A DNA stretch of 64,000 nt from Mitsuokella multacida DSM 20544 (GTDB taxonomy: Bacteria; Bacillota; Negativicutes; Selenomonadales; Selenomonadaceae). Positions 1 through 9,086 of this stretch are shown here, piece after piece (position 1 is the first letter of the stretch; the number at the start of each line of letters is the position of its first letter). The DNA is taken from the NCBI RefSeq assembly GCF_000155955.1, contig NZ_GG697141.2, positions 1,264,588 through 1,328,587 on the forward strand. Direction: 5' to 3'. Both the position numbers and the translations under genes were made by a program. The notes under the pieces were generated by a model that had not been told where the DNA came from, did no database searches, and saw only the letters and a list, made by a program, of their open reading frames with translations.

Positions 1-2
1 AG

Positions 3-365
3 GGCGCGAAGGATGCTGGCGCCACGGTGGAGGTATTTGAAGTCGAGTCGTTCGGCGGCGTCGACCGGTTCAAGGAGTACGACGGCCTGATGTTCGGCTG
101 TCCGGCCATGGGCGACGAGGTGCTCGAGGAAGGCGCCTTTGAGCCGTTCTTCGCTGAGGCCGAGAGCCATCTGCAGGGCGTGCCCGTCGCGCTCTTCGGC
201 TCCTACGGCTGGGGCGGCGGCGCCTGGATGGAGTCTTGGGCCGAGCGCACGCGTACAGCAGGGGCCAAGCTCTTCGGTGACGGCCTCGCCATCGAGAACG
301 CCCCCGATGACGAGGGCACAGCCGCATGCGAGGCGCTCGGCAAGGAATTCGCCGCATCTCTTTGA
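3..365 (+). CDS. Flavodoxin, 5' end outside the window
   Basis: This is the C-terminal part of a short-chain flavodoxin, a cytoplasmic FMN-binding electron carrier. The frame is open to the window edge, so the N-terminus with the phosphate-binding loop is missing; about 120 residues remain of a family length near 140. Visible family features are the segment YDGLMFGCPAMGDEVLE, matching the flavodoxin 50s loop and following strand, and VALFGSYGWGGGAWM, matching the 90s FMN loop. A GTG at 27 could be mistaken for a start, but the upstream codons also encode flavodoxin-like sequence (DAGATVEVFEV). A strong terminator follows at once, so the gene is monocistronic or last in its operon. Confidence 0.9.
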   Translation, partial: GAKDAGATVEVFEVESFGGVDRFKEYDGLMFGCPAMGDEVLEEGAFEPFFAEAESHLQGVPVALFGSYGWGGGAWMESWAERTRTAGAKLFGDGLAIENAPDDEGTAACEALGKEFAASL

Positions 366-381
366 TTTTCGGCATAAAAAT

Positions 382-419
382 AAAGCCGGCAACATGACAA
401 AGTCATGTTGCCGGCTTTT
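382..419 (+). terminator. Intrinsic terminator after the flavodoxin gene
   Basis: A perfect 14-bp stem (385-398 with 402-415), AAA loop and a T run. It is A/T-flanked on both sides, so it could also work leftward. Confidence 0.9.
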
Positions 420-421
420 CT

Positions 422-461
422 CATGTACGATATGTACATGAGGTCCGCTTCGTGATACAAT
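422..461 (+). promoter_or_regulatory. Putative promoter of the small toxin mRNA with an overlapping palindrome
   Basis: A -10-like TACAAT (456-461) lies 17 bp after a weak -35, TGTACA (433-438). A perfect 7-bp inverted repeat, CATGTAC/GTACATG with 5-nt spacer (422-440), covers the -35 and could be an operator. The promoter call is moderate because the -35 is poor. Confidence 0.45.
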
Positions 462-537
462 AACAGGAGCCACCCAAACGGTAGGCGGTTCATTTCCTCG
501 CAGAAAGGTCGAAATACCTCGAAAGCGAGTGATGCTG

Positions 538-600
538 ATGGATCACGAGACGATTCAGCTTCTGCTGATTCTGCTGATCTTGATAGAAATCAAGAAATAA
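538..600 (+). CDS. Small hydrophobic peptide, Fst/TxpA-like type I toxin candidate
   Basis: A 20-codon frame starts at ATG 538 (in-frame GTG 529 and ATG 532 are alternatives). It encodes a single hydrophobic helix, LLLILLILI, with an acidic start (MDHETIQ) and a basic end (KK), the architecture of Fst/TxpA-type membrane toxins. A purine-rich SD-like AGAAAGG (502-508) and the start region can fold into small stems (AGGT/ACCT and CTCG/CGAG), as expected for translation-restrained toxin mRNAs. Downstream are 9-bp direct repeats, a terminator, and a consensus promoter pointing back toward the gene, reproducing the arrangement of the Fst-family loci known from plasmid pAD1 and Gram-positive chromosomes. 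Toxicity is inferred from architecture only. Confidence 0.7.
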   Translation: MDHETIQLLLILLILIEIKK

Positions 601-648
601 CCGCCGGAGCGACCAACTCAACGGTTATATCCTTTTGACGAAATAACC
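594..648 (+). repeat. Direct repeats at the 3' end of the toxin mRNA (DRa/DRb-like)
   Basis: GAAATAACC occurs at 594-602 and 640-648. The first copy overlaps the toxin stop codon. In Fst systems such repeats are where the antisense RNA contacts the toxin mRNA. A 7-bp stem, ATAACCG/CGGTTAT (597-603 with 622-628), lies between them and may be part of the antisense RNA's own terminator. Confidence 0.65.
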
Positions 649-687
649 AACGAGCGAGGCGTGAGCCGTCTATCGGTGGCTTTTCTT
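597..687 (-). ncRNA. Putative antisense antitoxin RNA
   Basis: Transcription leftward from the promoter at 694-722 should start near 687. It would cross the shared terminator and both direct repeats and could end at the stem 597-628, followed on the minus strand by a T-rich stretch. The RNA would be complementary to the 3' part of the toxin mRNA. Ends are estimates. Confidence 0.55.
664..686 (+). terminator. Terminator of the toxin mRNA
   Basis: Stem AGCCGTC/GGTGGCT (664-670 with 675-681, two G-U pairs), loop TATC, then TTTTCTTGTC. A pyrimidine-started U-turn-like loop in the terminator hairpin is typical of Fst-family RNAs and is often the first contact point with the antisense RNA. Confidence 0.65.
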
Positions 688-693
688 GTCTCT

Positions 694-722
694 ATTATAA
701 GCGAATTTTTCTTGGACGTCAA
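694..722 (-). promoter_or_regulatory. Consensus promoter for the antisense RNA
   Basis: On the minus strand TTGACG and TATAAT are separated by exactly 17 bp (-35 at 717-722, -10 at 694-699 in plus coordinates). It fires back into the toxin gene, and no protein gene lies downstream on that strand for the length of the module. Confidence 0.8.
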
Positions 723-778
723 TCTGGGGTGGGGTGTACAATAGGAATAGAGCATCAATTCTATCAGGAGGGCATGTC

Positions 779-1243
779 ATGTTTTTTTCTTCCATCTATG
801 CAAAGCAGCAGAGCGTCGCGCTGCCGGCGGCCATTGAGAAAGTGCTGGACTATCTGAAGGCGCATGACTTCACGAAGATGGAGCCGGGACGCTATGAGAT
901 CCAGGGCGATGATATCTTTGCGCAGGTCTTTGATGCAGCGACGAAGCCGGCTGAGGAGCAGCGCCCCGAAGCTCACGAGAAGTATGCGGACGTCCAGTTC
1001 CTCGCCTCGGGCAGGGAGCGCCTCGGCTTCACGCCGGACACGGGCAGCTATGAGGTCGATGAGCGCTTCGATGACCGCGACCTGATCTTCTACAAGAAGG
1101 TGGAGAACGAGTGCTTCATCGAAGCGCGTCCGGGCTGCTACAGCGTCTTCTTTCCCGAAGACATCCACCGTCCGGCCTGCGCATCGGGTCAGCCCATGAC
1201 CGTGCGCAAGGTCGTCGTCAAGATTAGCGTGAAGCTGCTCTGA
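779..1243 (+). CDS. YhcH/YjgK/YiaL (TabA/NanQ-like) family protein
   Basis: A 154-residue cytosolic protein of the DUF386 beta-sandwich family, whose characterised members include NanQ (sialic acid anomerase) and TabA. Family hallmarks are the segment EKYADVQFLASGRERLGF and the C-terminal cupin-like motif FFPEDIHRP, which carries metal-ligand candidates Glu and His. The start is ATG 779, with AGGAGGG six bases upstream; earlier in-frame starts lack a Shine-Dalgarno. It is a single-gene unit ending in a strong hairpin. No sialic-acid genes are nearby, so the substrate is unknown. Confidence 0.85.
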   Translation: MFFSSIYAKQQSVALPAAIEKVLDYLKAHDFTKMEPGRYEIQGDDIFAQVFDAATKPAEEQRPEAHEKYADVQFLASGRERLGFTPDTGSYEVDERFDDRDLIFYKKVENECFIEARPGCYSVFFPEDIHRPACASGQPMTVRKVVVKISVKLL

Positions 1244-1264
1244 GACACGGAAAGACGATGCATG

Positions 1265-1300
1265 AAAAAAGGTGATTGACCGTCGGTCAATCACCTTTTT
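1265..1300. terminator. Bidirectional terminator
   Basis: GGTGATTGACC pairs with GGTCAATCACC (1271-1281 and 1285-1295), with A and T runs on either side. It separates the YhcH-type gene from the convergent MFS gene. Confidence 0.9.
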
Positions 1301-1329
1301 GATTTTGAAGTTATTGATGCTATTGAAGT

Positions 1330-2679
1330 TTACGCCTCGACTTCTTCGACTTTGACATCAGCTGCGTGGTCGGCGGCGAAGACGTCTTTGCGCTGGCCGT
1401 TGAGCTTGTACTGGATGGTCAGGACGAGCAGGCCGGAGACGAGCATGGCAGCGCCCATGATGTAGTAGCCGGCGGCGAAGGAGCCCGTGTTGACTTTGAC
1501 CCAGGCCATCATGTTCGGGCCAACCCAGCCGCCGAGGTTGCCGCAGGAGTTGATCAGGGCAACGGAACCAGCTGCTGCAGGACCCGTGAGGAAAGTTGTC
1601 GGGATCGTCCACCAGACGCCCATAGCGGCATGGATGCCGATAGCGGAGAGGCAGACGAGTGCGAGGGCGACGGGCAGGCTCTGTGCGAACGGGGAGAGGC
1701 CGAGGCCGATGGCGCCGACGAAGAGCGTGCAGGCGACGTGCCAGACTTTATCACCGGTCTTCGTGGCCGTCTTGCTGATGACGAGCTGGACGAGCAGTGC
1801 GGCCGTCATCGGGATGGCGATAGCGCCGCCGAGCAGCGAGGTCGAGAGGCCGGAGAGTTCTTTGAGCACGGTCGGCATCCAGAAGTAGAAGCCCCAGAAA
1901 CCGACGACCCAGAGGAAGTAGATGAGGCAGAGCTTGAGGACTTTCGGATCATGGAAGGCCTGGAGAACCGTGTATTTCTTGCGGGACTGCATGGCAGCCT
2001 GCTCTTTGTTGAAGTTGTCCGTCAGGTACGCTTTCTCGGCATCCGTAAGCCAGCCAACCTGGTCCGGGCGATCCTTGACGCAGAAGAAGAAGAAAACGGC
2101 GAAGGCGAGAGCCGGGATAGCTTCGAGGATGAAGAGTTCCTGCCAGCCGTGCATGCCGAAGAAGGAACTCTCGAGCAGCACGCCGGCAAGCGGTGCGCCG
2201 ATGATGTTCGAGAGCAGCAGCGACGTCAGCATGAGGCTCGTGGCACGGGCGCGCTCACCAGCCGTGAACCAGCGCGGGAAGAGCACGGAGTAGATGACCG
2301 GATAGAGGCTGGCTTCCGAAGCACCCAGCAGGAAGCGGCAGAGGAAGAACTGGAACTCGGTCGTGACGAACGCCATGAAGATGCAGACGAGGCCCCAGGT
2401 GAACATGATGCGCGCGATCCACTTCGTCGCGGAGAAATGCGAGGCGACGAGCGAGCCCGGAATCTCGAAAATCAAGTAGCCGACGAAGAAGATGCCGGCG
2501 CCCATGCCGAAGACCTCCGGCGTGATCCACGGCAGATCGGCCGTCATCGTGAGCTTGGCATAGGCGAGGTTGACGCGGTCGATGCAGGCGATGATCGAGA
2601 CGAGGAAGACCGGCAGGACGATGCGCCAGTCGCATACTCGTTTGAGACGGGCAAGATCGACGTTTGCTACTTGTTCCAT
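1330..2679 (-). CDS. MFS carrier, anion:cation symporter (ACS) family
   Basis: A 449-residue inner-membrane protein with 12 predicted helices. The ACS signature RFLLGASEASLYPVIYS follows helix 4, and the first loop contains IDRVNLAYA, as in hexuronate, galactonate, tartrate and phthalate carriers. The start is ATG 2679 with CTGGAGGT upstream. The gene is monocistronic and sits about 60 bp behind a T-box terminator, so expression should respond to uncharged tRNA. That is unusual for an ACS carrier, whose known substrates are organic acids, and suggests an amino acid or a 2-keto/hydroxy-acid relative. The substrate cannot be read from sequence. Confidence 0.85.
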   Translation of the reverse strand: MEQVANVDLARLKRVCDWRIVLPVFLVSIIACIDRVNLAYAKLTMTADLPWITPEVFGMGAGIFFVGYLIFEIPGSLVASHFSATKWIARIMFTWGLVCIFMAFVTTEFQFFLCRFLLGASEASLYPVIYSVLFPRWFTAGERARATSLMLTSLLLSNIIGAPLAGVLLESSFFGMHGWQELFILEAIPALAFAVFFFFCVKDRPDQVGWLTDAEKAYLTDNFNKEQAAMQSRKKYTVLQAFHDPKVLKLCLIYFLWVVGFWGFYFWMPTVLKELSGLSTSLLGGAIAIPMTAALLVQLVISKTATKTGDKVWHVACTLFVGAIGLGLSPFAQSLPVALALVCLSAIGIHAAMGVWWTIPTTFLTGPAAAGSVALINSCGNLGGWVGPNMMAWVKVNTGSFAAGYYIMGAAMLVSGLLVLTIQYKLNGQRKDVFAADHAADVKVEEVEA

Positions 2680-2739
2680 AATGATACCTCCAGGATGTAA
2701 TGAGATGAATGAAAGCAGTCACAGGGTTGATTTATTGAA

Positions 2740-3051
2740 AATAAAAAATCCGTCCCTCTGAAAGGGACGGATTGGATTTCCGCGTTACCACCCAAGTTCC
2801 GTGCAAAAGCACGACGCTCTGACGTACTCAGGCATCCGTAAGGTTCACGACGTACCATCATACGCGGCTCCTGTAACGGGGAGCATCCGTGGCCGCTTAC
2901 TTTGGGTTCAGCGCCATGCCTCGAGGATGATTTTCGACTTCCTGCTCATCACCGGCTTTCACCATACCCGGCTCGCTATGCATCAGCGACGGAAGTGTAC
3001 TCTTTCCTGTCTTCGGCTGTGTTCGTTATGTGAACTGTTGTTTTGTTTACG
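2740..3051 (-). promoter_or_regulatory. T-box riboswitch controlling the MFS carrier
   Basis: Read on the minus strand, the leader has a Stem I region (GACAGGAAAGAGTA, then AGCGAGCCGGGTATGG), a specifier-loop candidate (GAAAATCATCCTCGAG), the T-box core TGGGTGGTAACGCGG (about 2780-2795) and a terminator (stem 2747-2757 with 2763-2773, followed by TTTTTTA). The specifier reads most naturally as AUC, Ile. The antiterminator bulge UGGU would pair with discriminator base A, which fits tRNA-Ile. The specifier register is my inference; the T-box itself is clear. Confidence 0.88.
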
Positions 3052-3057
3052 GGTATT

Positions 3058-3086
3058 ATCATAGCGCTCGTGTGTAATGTTGTCAA
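3058..3086 (-). promoter_or_regulatory. Promoter of the T-box/MFS unit
   Basis: TTGACA (3081-3086), 17-bp spacer, TATGAT (3058-3063) on the minus strand. Predicted start is near 3051, immediately before the T-box leader. Confidence 0.85.
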
Positions 3087-3239
3087 TAGCTTTCTCGAAA
3101 AAAGTTGCGGATTTTTTTGCGGTCGTTGACGGATTTTGGCGCAGAGTGAAATTATTTGCCTGAAAAGTTCGGTTTTTACGCGATGGGAGAGGATTTTGAG
3201 CCACTTTTATAGTATAATAATAGCAAGCAGAAAGGAACG

Positions 3240-4922
<1,683 letters not shown>

Positions 4923-4923
4923 T

Positions 4924-4981
4924 TTACCAACGATTGGTAATAATTACCAACGAAAAACGCGATTTTGGTAAAATTTACCAA
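4924..4981 (+). promoter_or_regulatory. Cluster of five TTACCAA/TTGGTAA half-sites (candidate enhancer)
   Basis: Half-sites lie at 4924-4930, 4934-4940 (inverted, 3-bp gap), 4944-4950, 4965-4971 and 4975-4981 (inverted, 3-bp gap). They begin right after the stop codon of the sigma-54 activator and sit about 130-185 bp upstream of the sigma-54 promoter, the usual range for an upstream activating sequence acting by looping. Confidence 0.8.
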
Positions 4982-5106
4982 CACTGGCGACGGATAAAGC
5001 CAGATGACGGCGGAACAATCCAAAAACAAATGAGTGCATGATCTCGGAGGCCTTGTATACAGGGCTTCCGGGTCAAAATAAAAAAATCCTGTACGATGGA
5101 GGAAAG

Positions 5107-5123
5107 TTGGCACGCATCTTGCA
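5107..5123 (+). promoter_or_regulatory. Sigma-54 (-24/-12) promoter of ptsH-ptsI
   Basis: TTGGCACGCATCTTGCA has the -24 GG at 5109-5110 and the -12 GC at 5121-5122 with the required 10-bp interval, a near-perfect match to the RpoN consensus. Transcription should start near 5134, leaving a leader of about 65 nt before ptsH. Confidence 0.92.
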
Positions 5124-5200
5124 TTACTAATAAGTGCTGATTATGTTCCTGTAACGACAGGGAAAGTAAGATTAATGGTTTTTAGATTGGAGAGGTTCAA

Positions 5201-5467
5201 ATGACTCAGGAAACGATTACGATTGAAAACAAGACTGGTATCCACGCTCGCCCGGCTTCCATCTTCGTTCAGACGGCTACGAAGTTCAAGTCCAAGATCC
5301 AGCTGCAGGCTAAGGGCAAGACGATCGATGCTAAGAGCATCCTCATGATCATGAGCATGGGCCTCGTCAAGGGCACGGAAGTCACGATCATCGCTGATGG
5401 CCCGGATGAAGCAGAGGCAGTCAAGGCTCTGAAGGATCTCATCGAGTCCAAGTTCGGCGAGGAATAA
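5201..5467 (+). CDS. ptsH: Phosphocarrier protein HPr
   Basis: An 88-residue soluble PTS phosphocarrier that takes phosphate from enzyme I and passes it to sugar-specific IIA domains. The active-site motif GIHARPAS gives His15, and KSILMIMSMG gives Ser46, the site used by HPr kinase in Gram-positive bacteria. The start follows GGAGAGG at proper spacing. It heads the ptsH-ptsI operon under a sigma-54 promoter, which is uncommon for general PTS genes and implies control by the HPr-like activator just upstream. Confidence 0.97.
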   Translation: MTQETITIENKTGIHARPASIFVQTATKFKSKIQLQAKGKTIDAKSILMIMSMGLVKGTEVTIIADGPDEAEAVKALKDLIESKFGEE

Positions 5468-5504
5468 TCGCAGCGCTCCATCGAGCACGAGAACAGAAAA
5501 GATG

Positions 5505-5545
5505 AATGACCTTCCTCCGGCTTCGGCGGGAGGAAGGTCATTTTC
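5505..5545 (+). terminator. UUCG-loop hairpin between ptsH and ptsI
   Basis: A 14-bp stem (5505-5518 with 5529-5542), topped by a C(UUCG)G tetraloop and followed by only four T's. It probably acts as a partial terminator or as a 3'-end stabiliser that makes more HPr than enzyme I, since ptsI has no clear promoter of its own. Confidence 0.7.
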
Positions 5546-5599
5546 ATCCGTGCAGGGAAATGCACGCGAATGCAGGGAATTTTTCAGGGGGAAAGCAAA

Positions 5600-7315
5600 A
5601 TGGCAGAAATCATTCGTGGTAAAGGCGTCATCTCCGGTATCGCCATGGGCAAGATCATGCTCGCGGGCCAGAATCTCGATGGCTACCTCGTCAACTACGA
5701 GCCGGAAGACAAAGAGACGGAGAAGAAGAAGGCACAGGATGCGCTGACGGCCGTCGCCGAGATCCTGCGCGAGAGCATCGAGAAGCTCAAGAGCAAGGAC
5801 ATGAAGGAGCAGGCCGCCATCATGGAAGCACATCGCATGATGGTACAGGACCCGATGATGGCCGACAACATCATGGCCAAGATCGAGGAGCTCGGCAATG
5901 CGCCGAAGGCTGTCCTCAAGGCTGCTGAAGAGCAGGCTGTCATGTTCGAGCAGATGGAAGACGAGTACTTCGCTGCCCGCGCCGTCGACCTCCGCGATGT
6001 CGGCAAGCGCGTTGCCAAGTACATCCTCGGCGTCAAGGAGCCGGAAATCGGCGACGAGAAGGTCATCCTCTGCGGCCGCGAGATCGAGCCGTCGGTCATC
6101 GCTGGCATGGAGACGGAGAAGATCGCAGGTGTCCTGCTCGGCTCGGGCAGCACGACGGCCCATGCTGTCATCATCGCGAAGGCACGCGCTATCCCGACGA
6201 TCGTCGGCCTCAACAAGGAAGACCGCATCGACCGCATCGCAGATGGCGACCATGTCATCATGGATGGCGAGCGCGGCGAGATCGTCGTCAACCCGGCACC
6301 GGAGGACATCGCGAGCTACGACGAGAAGATCAAGAAGCAGAAGGAACTCGCTGCTCACTACGCAGCACTCAAGGACCTGCCGGCCGTCACGACGGATGGC
6401 GTCAAGGTCGACCTCATGGCCAACATCGGCACGCACATGGACGTCGACAACGCGCTGAACTACGGTGCTGAGGGCGTCGGCCTGTTCCGCTCCGAGTTCG
6501 TCTTCATGGGCCGTCAGGACATCCCGACGGAGGAAGATCAGTTCAAGGCCTACAAAGAGGCCATCGAGAAGTGCAAGGGCAAGCTCTGCGTCATCCGCAC
6601 GATGGACATCGGCGGCGACAAGCCGCTGCCGTACCTCAACATCCCGGAGGAGGAGAACCCGTTCCTCGGTTACCGCGCCGTCCGCATCAGCCTGCAGCGC
6701 CGCGACCTCTTCCTGCCGCAGCTCAAGGCCATCCTGCGCGCTGGCGTCTACGGCAAGGCAGCCATCATGATCCCGATGATCATCAACGTGGCCGAGTTCA
6801 AGAAGGTCAAGGAGTTCATCGAGGAAGCGAAACTCGAGCTCGCGCATGAGGGCAAGGCATACTCCGATGATGTCCAGGTCGGCATCATGGTCGAGACGCC
6901 GGCAGCTGCCATCATGACGCCGGTACTCGCCAAGTACGTCGACTTCTTCTCCATCGGCACGAACGACCTCGTTCAGTACACGCTGGCAGTCGACCGCGGC
7001 AACGCGAACATCTCCTATCTCTACAACCACTTCAACCCGGCTGTGCTGCGCCTCGTCCAGCGCACAATCTCGAGCGCTCGTGAGAACGGCATCTGGGCCG
7101 GCATGTGCGGCGAGATGGCCTCGGATCCGAACGCCGCTGTCCTGCTCATGGCCATGGGCATCAGCGAGCTCTCGATGAGCGCACCGTCGATCCCGCGCGT
7201 CAAAGAGAAGATCCGCTCCATCAGCTCCGTCAAGGCCAAGGAAATCCTGGCTGACGTCATGGCGATGGAAGACGGCGACGACATCCGCAACTATCTCCAG
7301 AAAATCCTCGGCTGA
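5600..7315 (+). CDS. ptsI: PTS enzyme I (phosphoenolpyruvate-protein phosphotransferase)
   Basis: A 571-residue cytoplasmic enzyme that autophosphorylates from PEP and transfers phosphate to HPr. The phospho-His domain contains GSGSTTAHAVIIAKARAIP, with the active His in STTAHA, and the C-terminal PEP-binding barrel has FRSEFVFM, MIPMI and the catalytic-Cys segment WAGMCGEMASDP. The start is ATG 5600 behind CAGGGGGAAAG; an in-frame upstream start at 5570 has no ribosome site. It is second in the operon, 132 bp after ptsH, and is followed by a terminator. Confidence 0.97.
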   Translation: MAEIIRGKGVISGIAMGKIMLAGQNLDGYLVNYEPEDKETEKKKAQDALTAVAEILRESIEKLKSKDMKEQAAIMEAHRMMVQDPMMADNIMAKIEELGNAPKAVLKAAEEQAVMFEQMEDEYFAARAVDLRDVGKRVAKYILGVKEPEIGDEKVILCGREIEPSVIAGMETEKIAGVLLGSGSTTAHAVIIAKARAIPTIVGLNKEDRIDRIADGDHVIMDGERGEIVVNPAPEDIASYDEKIKKQKELAAHYAALKDLPAVTTDGVKVDLMANIGTHMDVDNALNYGAEGVGLFRSEFVFMGRQDIPTEEDQFKAYKEAIEKCKGKLCVIRTMDIGGDKPLPYLNIPEEENPFLGYRAVRISLQRRDLFLPQLKAILRAGVYGKAAIMIPMIINVAEFKKVKEFIEEAKLELAHEGKAYSDDVQVGIMVETPAAAIMTPVLAKYVDFFSIGTNDLVQYTLAVDRGNANISYLYNHFNPAVLRLVQRTISSARENGIWAGMCGEMASDPNAAVLLMAMGISELSMSAPSIPRVKEKIRSISSVKAKEILADVMAMEDGDDIRNYLQKILG

Positions 7316-7342
7316 TCCACTTGAAGCAGCCGTCGAGCAAGG

Positions 7343-7372
7343 CAAGGGCCTCCCAAGCGGGAGGCCCTTGTG
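7343..7372 (+). terminator. Hairpin terminator after ptsI
   Basis: CAAGGGCCTCCC pairs with GGGAGGCCCTTG (7343-7354 with 7359-7370). The T tract is imperfect (TGTTGTCT). Confidence 0.75.
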
Positions 7373-7495
7373 TTGTCTCGGTGTTGCTCGTGGCTGGACA
7401 AAAAGGATGCTGTAGAGTAAACTGGAATAGACCATCAGAAAAGAATTGTATTCCTGTAAAGGGAACCCCGTAAGGGGAAATAGGAGGGGTAATTT

Positions 7496-8869
7496 TTGGA
7501 AAAAAGAGGAAGTTTCTCGACGCGTCTGGGCTTCATCCTGGTCTCGGCGGGCTGCGCCATCGGCCTCGGCAATGTCTGGCGCTTCCCGTACATCACGGGC
7601 CAGTATGGCGGCGCATCATTCGTACTCATCTATCTCGTGTTCCTGGCCATCCTCGGCCTGCCCATCATGGTCGCGGAGTTTGCTGTCGGGCGCGCGAGTG
7701 TCCGCAGCGCGGCCATGTCGTTCGACGTGCTCGAGCCGAAGGGGACGAAGTGGCATCTCTACAAATACGGTGCCATCGCGGGCAACCTGCTGCTCATGAT
7801 GTTCTACACGACCGTCTCGGGCTGGATGTTCTACTACATCTACAAGATGGCGACGGGCGCCTTTGACGGGCTCGATGCTGAGGCGGTCGGCGGCGTCTTC
7901 AGCGGGCTGCTCGCCGACCCCGTGACGATGGCGGGCTGCATGATCCTCGTCGTCCTGCTCTGCGGCGGTGTCTGCTACCTCGGCGTCGAGGCCGGCGTCG
8001 AGCGCATCACGAAGTGGATGATGGTCGCTCTGATGCTGCTGATGATCGTGCTGGCTGTCAACTCCATCCTGCTGCCGAACAGTGAGATCGGCCTCAAGTA
8101 CTACCTCTATCCGGACTTCAGCAAGGTCACGGAGTACGGCGTGCAAGAAGTTGTCTTCGCCGCGATGGGCCAGGCGTTCTTCACATTGAGCCTCGGCATC
8201 GGCGCGCTCGCCATCTTCGGCAGCTACATCGGCAAGTCGAAGCGCCTGACGGGCGAGGCCATCTGGGTCATCGTGCTCGACACGTTCGTCGCCATCATGG
8301 CAGGTCTCATTATCTTCCCGGCCTGCTTCAGCTATGGCGTCAACCCGGGCAGCGGCCCGAACCTGCTGTTCGTCACCCTGCCGAACGTCTTCAACCACAT
8401 GCCGCTCGGCCACTTCTGGGGCGCGATGTTCTTCCTGTTCATGGCGTTCGCCTCGATGTCGACGGTCATCGCCGTGTTCGAGAACCTCATCTGCTGCTTC
8501 CTCGAGCTCCTGCGCAAGGACCGCAAGGTCATCATCCGTTGGGGCATGCTCGTCATCATCCTGCTCTCGATGCCCTGCGTCCTGGGCTTCAACGTCTGGA
8601 GCGGCTTCACGCCGTTCGGCCCGGGCTCGAATGTCCTGAGCCTCGAGGATTTCATCGTCAGCAACAACCTGCTGCCGCTCGGCAGCCTCGTCTACCTGGC
8701 CTTCTGCACGAGTCGCTACGGCTGGGGCTGGAACAACTTCATCAAGGAGGCTGACACCGGCAAGGGTACGGCCTTCCCGAAGTGGATCCGCTTCTACGCG
8801 ACCTGGATTCTGCCGCTGATCGTTCTCTACATCTTCGCAGCGGGCTACTACGCGATGTTCTTCAAGTAA
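7496..8869 (+). CDS. Sodium-dependent transporter, NSS (SNF) family
   Basis: A 457-residue inner-membrane secondary carrier with the LeuT fold, moving amino acids or related compounds with sodium. The family hallmark GNVWRFPYI is at residues about 23-31 in the unwound part of helix 1, after AGCAIGLG. About 11-12 helices can be counted. The start is TTG 7496, supported by TAGGAGGGG six bases upstream; no ATG or GTG in this frame fits better. It is monocistronic. The substrate is not deducible; many bacterial NSS proteins use hydrophobic amino acids. Confidence 0.9.
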   Translation: MEKRGSFSTRLGFILVSAGCAIGLGNVWRFPYITGQYGGASFVLIYLVFLAILGLPIMVAEFAVGRASVRSAAMSFDVLEPKGTKWHLYKYGAIAGNLLLMMFYTTVSGWMFYYIYKMATGAFDGLDAEAVGGVFSGLLADPVTMAGCMILVVLLCGGVCYLGVEAGVERITKWMMVALMLLMIVLAVNSILLPNSEIGLKYYLYPDFSKVTEYGVQEVVFAAMGQAFFTLSLGIGALAIFGSYIGKSKRLTGEAIWVIVLDTFVAIMAGLIIFPACFSYGVNPGSGPNLLFVTLPNVFNHMPLGHFWGAMFFLFMAFASMSTVIAVFENLICCFLELLRKDRKVIIRWGMLVIILLSMPCVLGFNVWSGFTPFGPGSNVLSLEDFIVSNNLLPLGSLVYLAFCTSRYGWGWNNFIKEADTGKGTAFPKWIRFYATWILPLIVLYIFAAGYYAMFFK

Positions 8870-8881
8870 TCTAGATATGAG

Positions 8882-8930
8882 AAAGTCCCTGTCATCCACC
8901 GCGAACCGAGTGGAGGGCAGGGACTTTTTC
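8882..8930 (+). terminator. Terminator after the NSS gene
   Basis: AAAGTCCCTG (8882-8891) pairs with CAGGGACTTT (8918-8927), with a long inner arm and T5. Confidence 0.75.
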
Positions 8931-8943
8931 TGTGAAAAAATGC

Positions 8944-8974
8944 AAAAAAAGTTCCCGGACAGGAACCGTCCGGG
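8944..8974 (-). terminator. Terminator of the SLH-porin gene
   Basis: CCCGGAC/GTCCGGG (8954-8960 with 8968-8974), followed on the minus strand by T7. It lies about 110 bp after the porin stop codon. Confidence 0.8.
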
Positions 8975-9086
8975 ATAATAGCAAGTTTATAGGGATCAAA
9001 AGAAACATAAGAGAGAAGTGGGGGACTGCCGGCAACCGGAAGGATGAGACTGCTGCAGTCCGGCTTCTTGTCAGAGGATAGCTAAA

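Noticed and set aside
538-600. Peptide as a leader peptide for attenuation of the next gene
   Set aside because: It has no run of a regulatory codon, is followed by its own terminator, and the next gene has separate signals.
1366-2700. 444-codon plus-strand frame opposite the MFS gene
   Set aside because: Translation is Glu/Asp/Arg/Gly-rich and featureless, while the minus strand encodes a clean 12-helix carrier with a T-box leader and ribosome site.
5141-7435. 764-codon open frame on the minus strand opposite ptsH-ptsI
   Set aside because: It mirrors the strong codon bias of the GC-rich genes on the other strand, has low-complexity Asp/Leu/Arg/Val-rich translation, no ribosome site and no family resemblance. 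The same holds for long opposite-strand frames at 3207-4880, 15308-17464 and 20192-22516.
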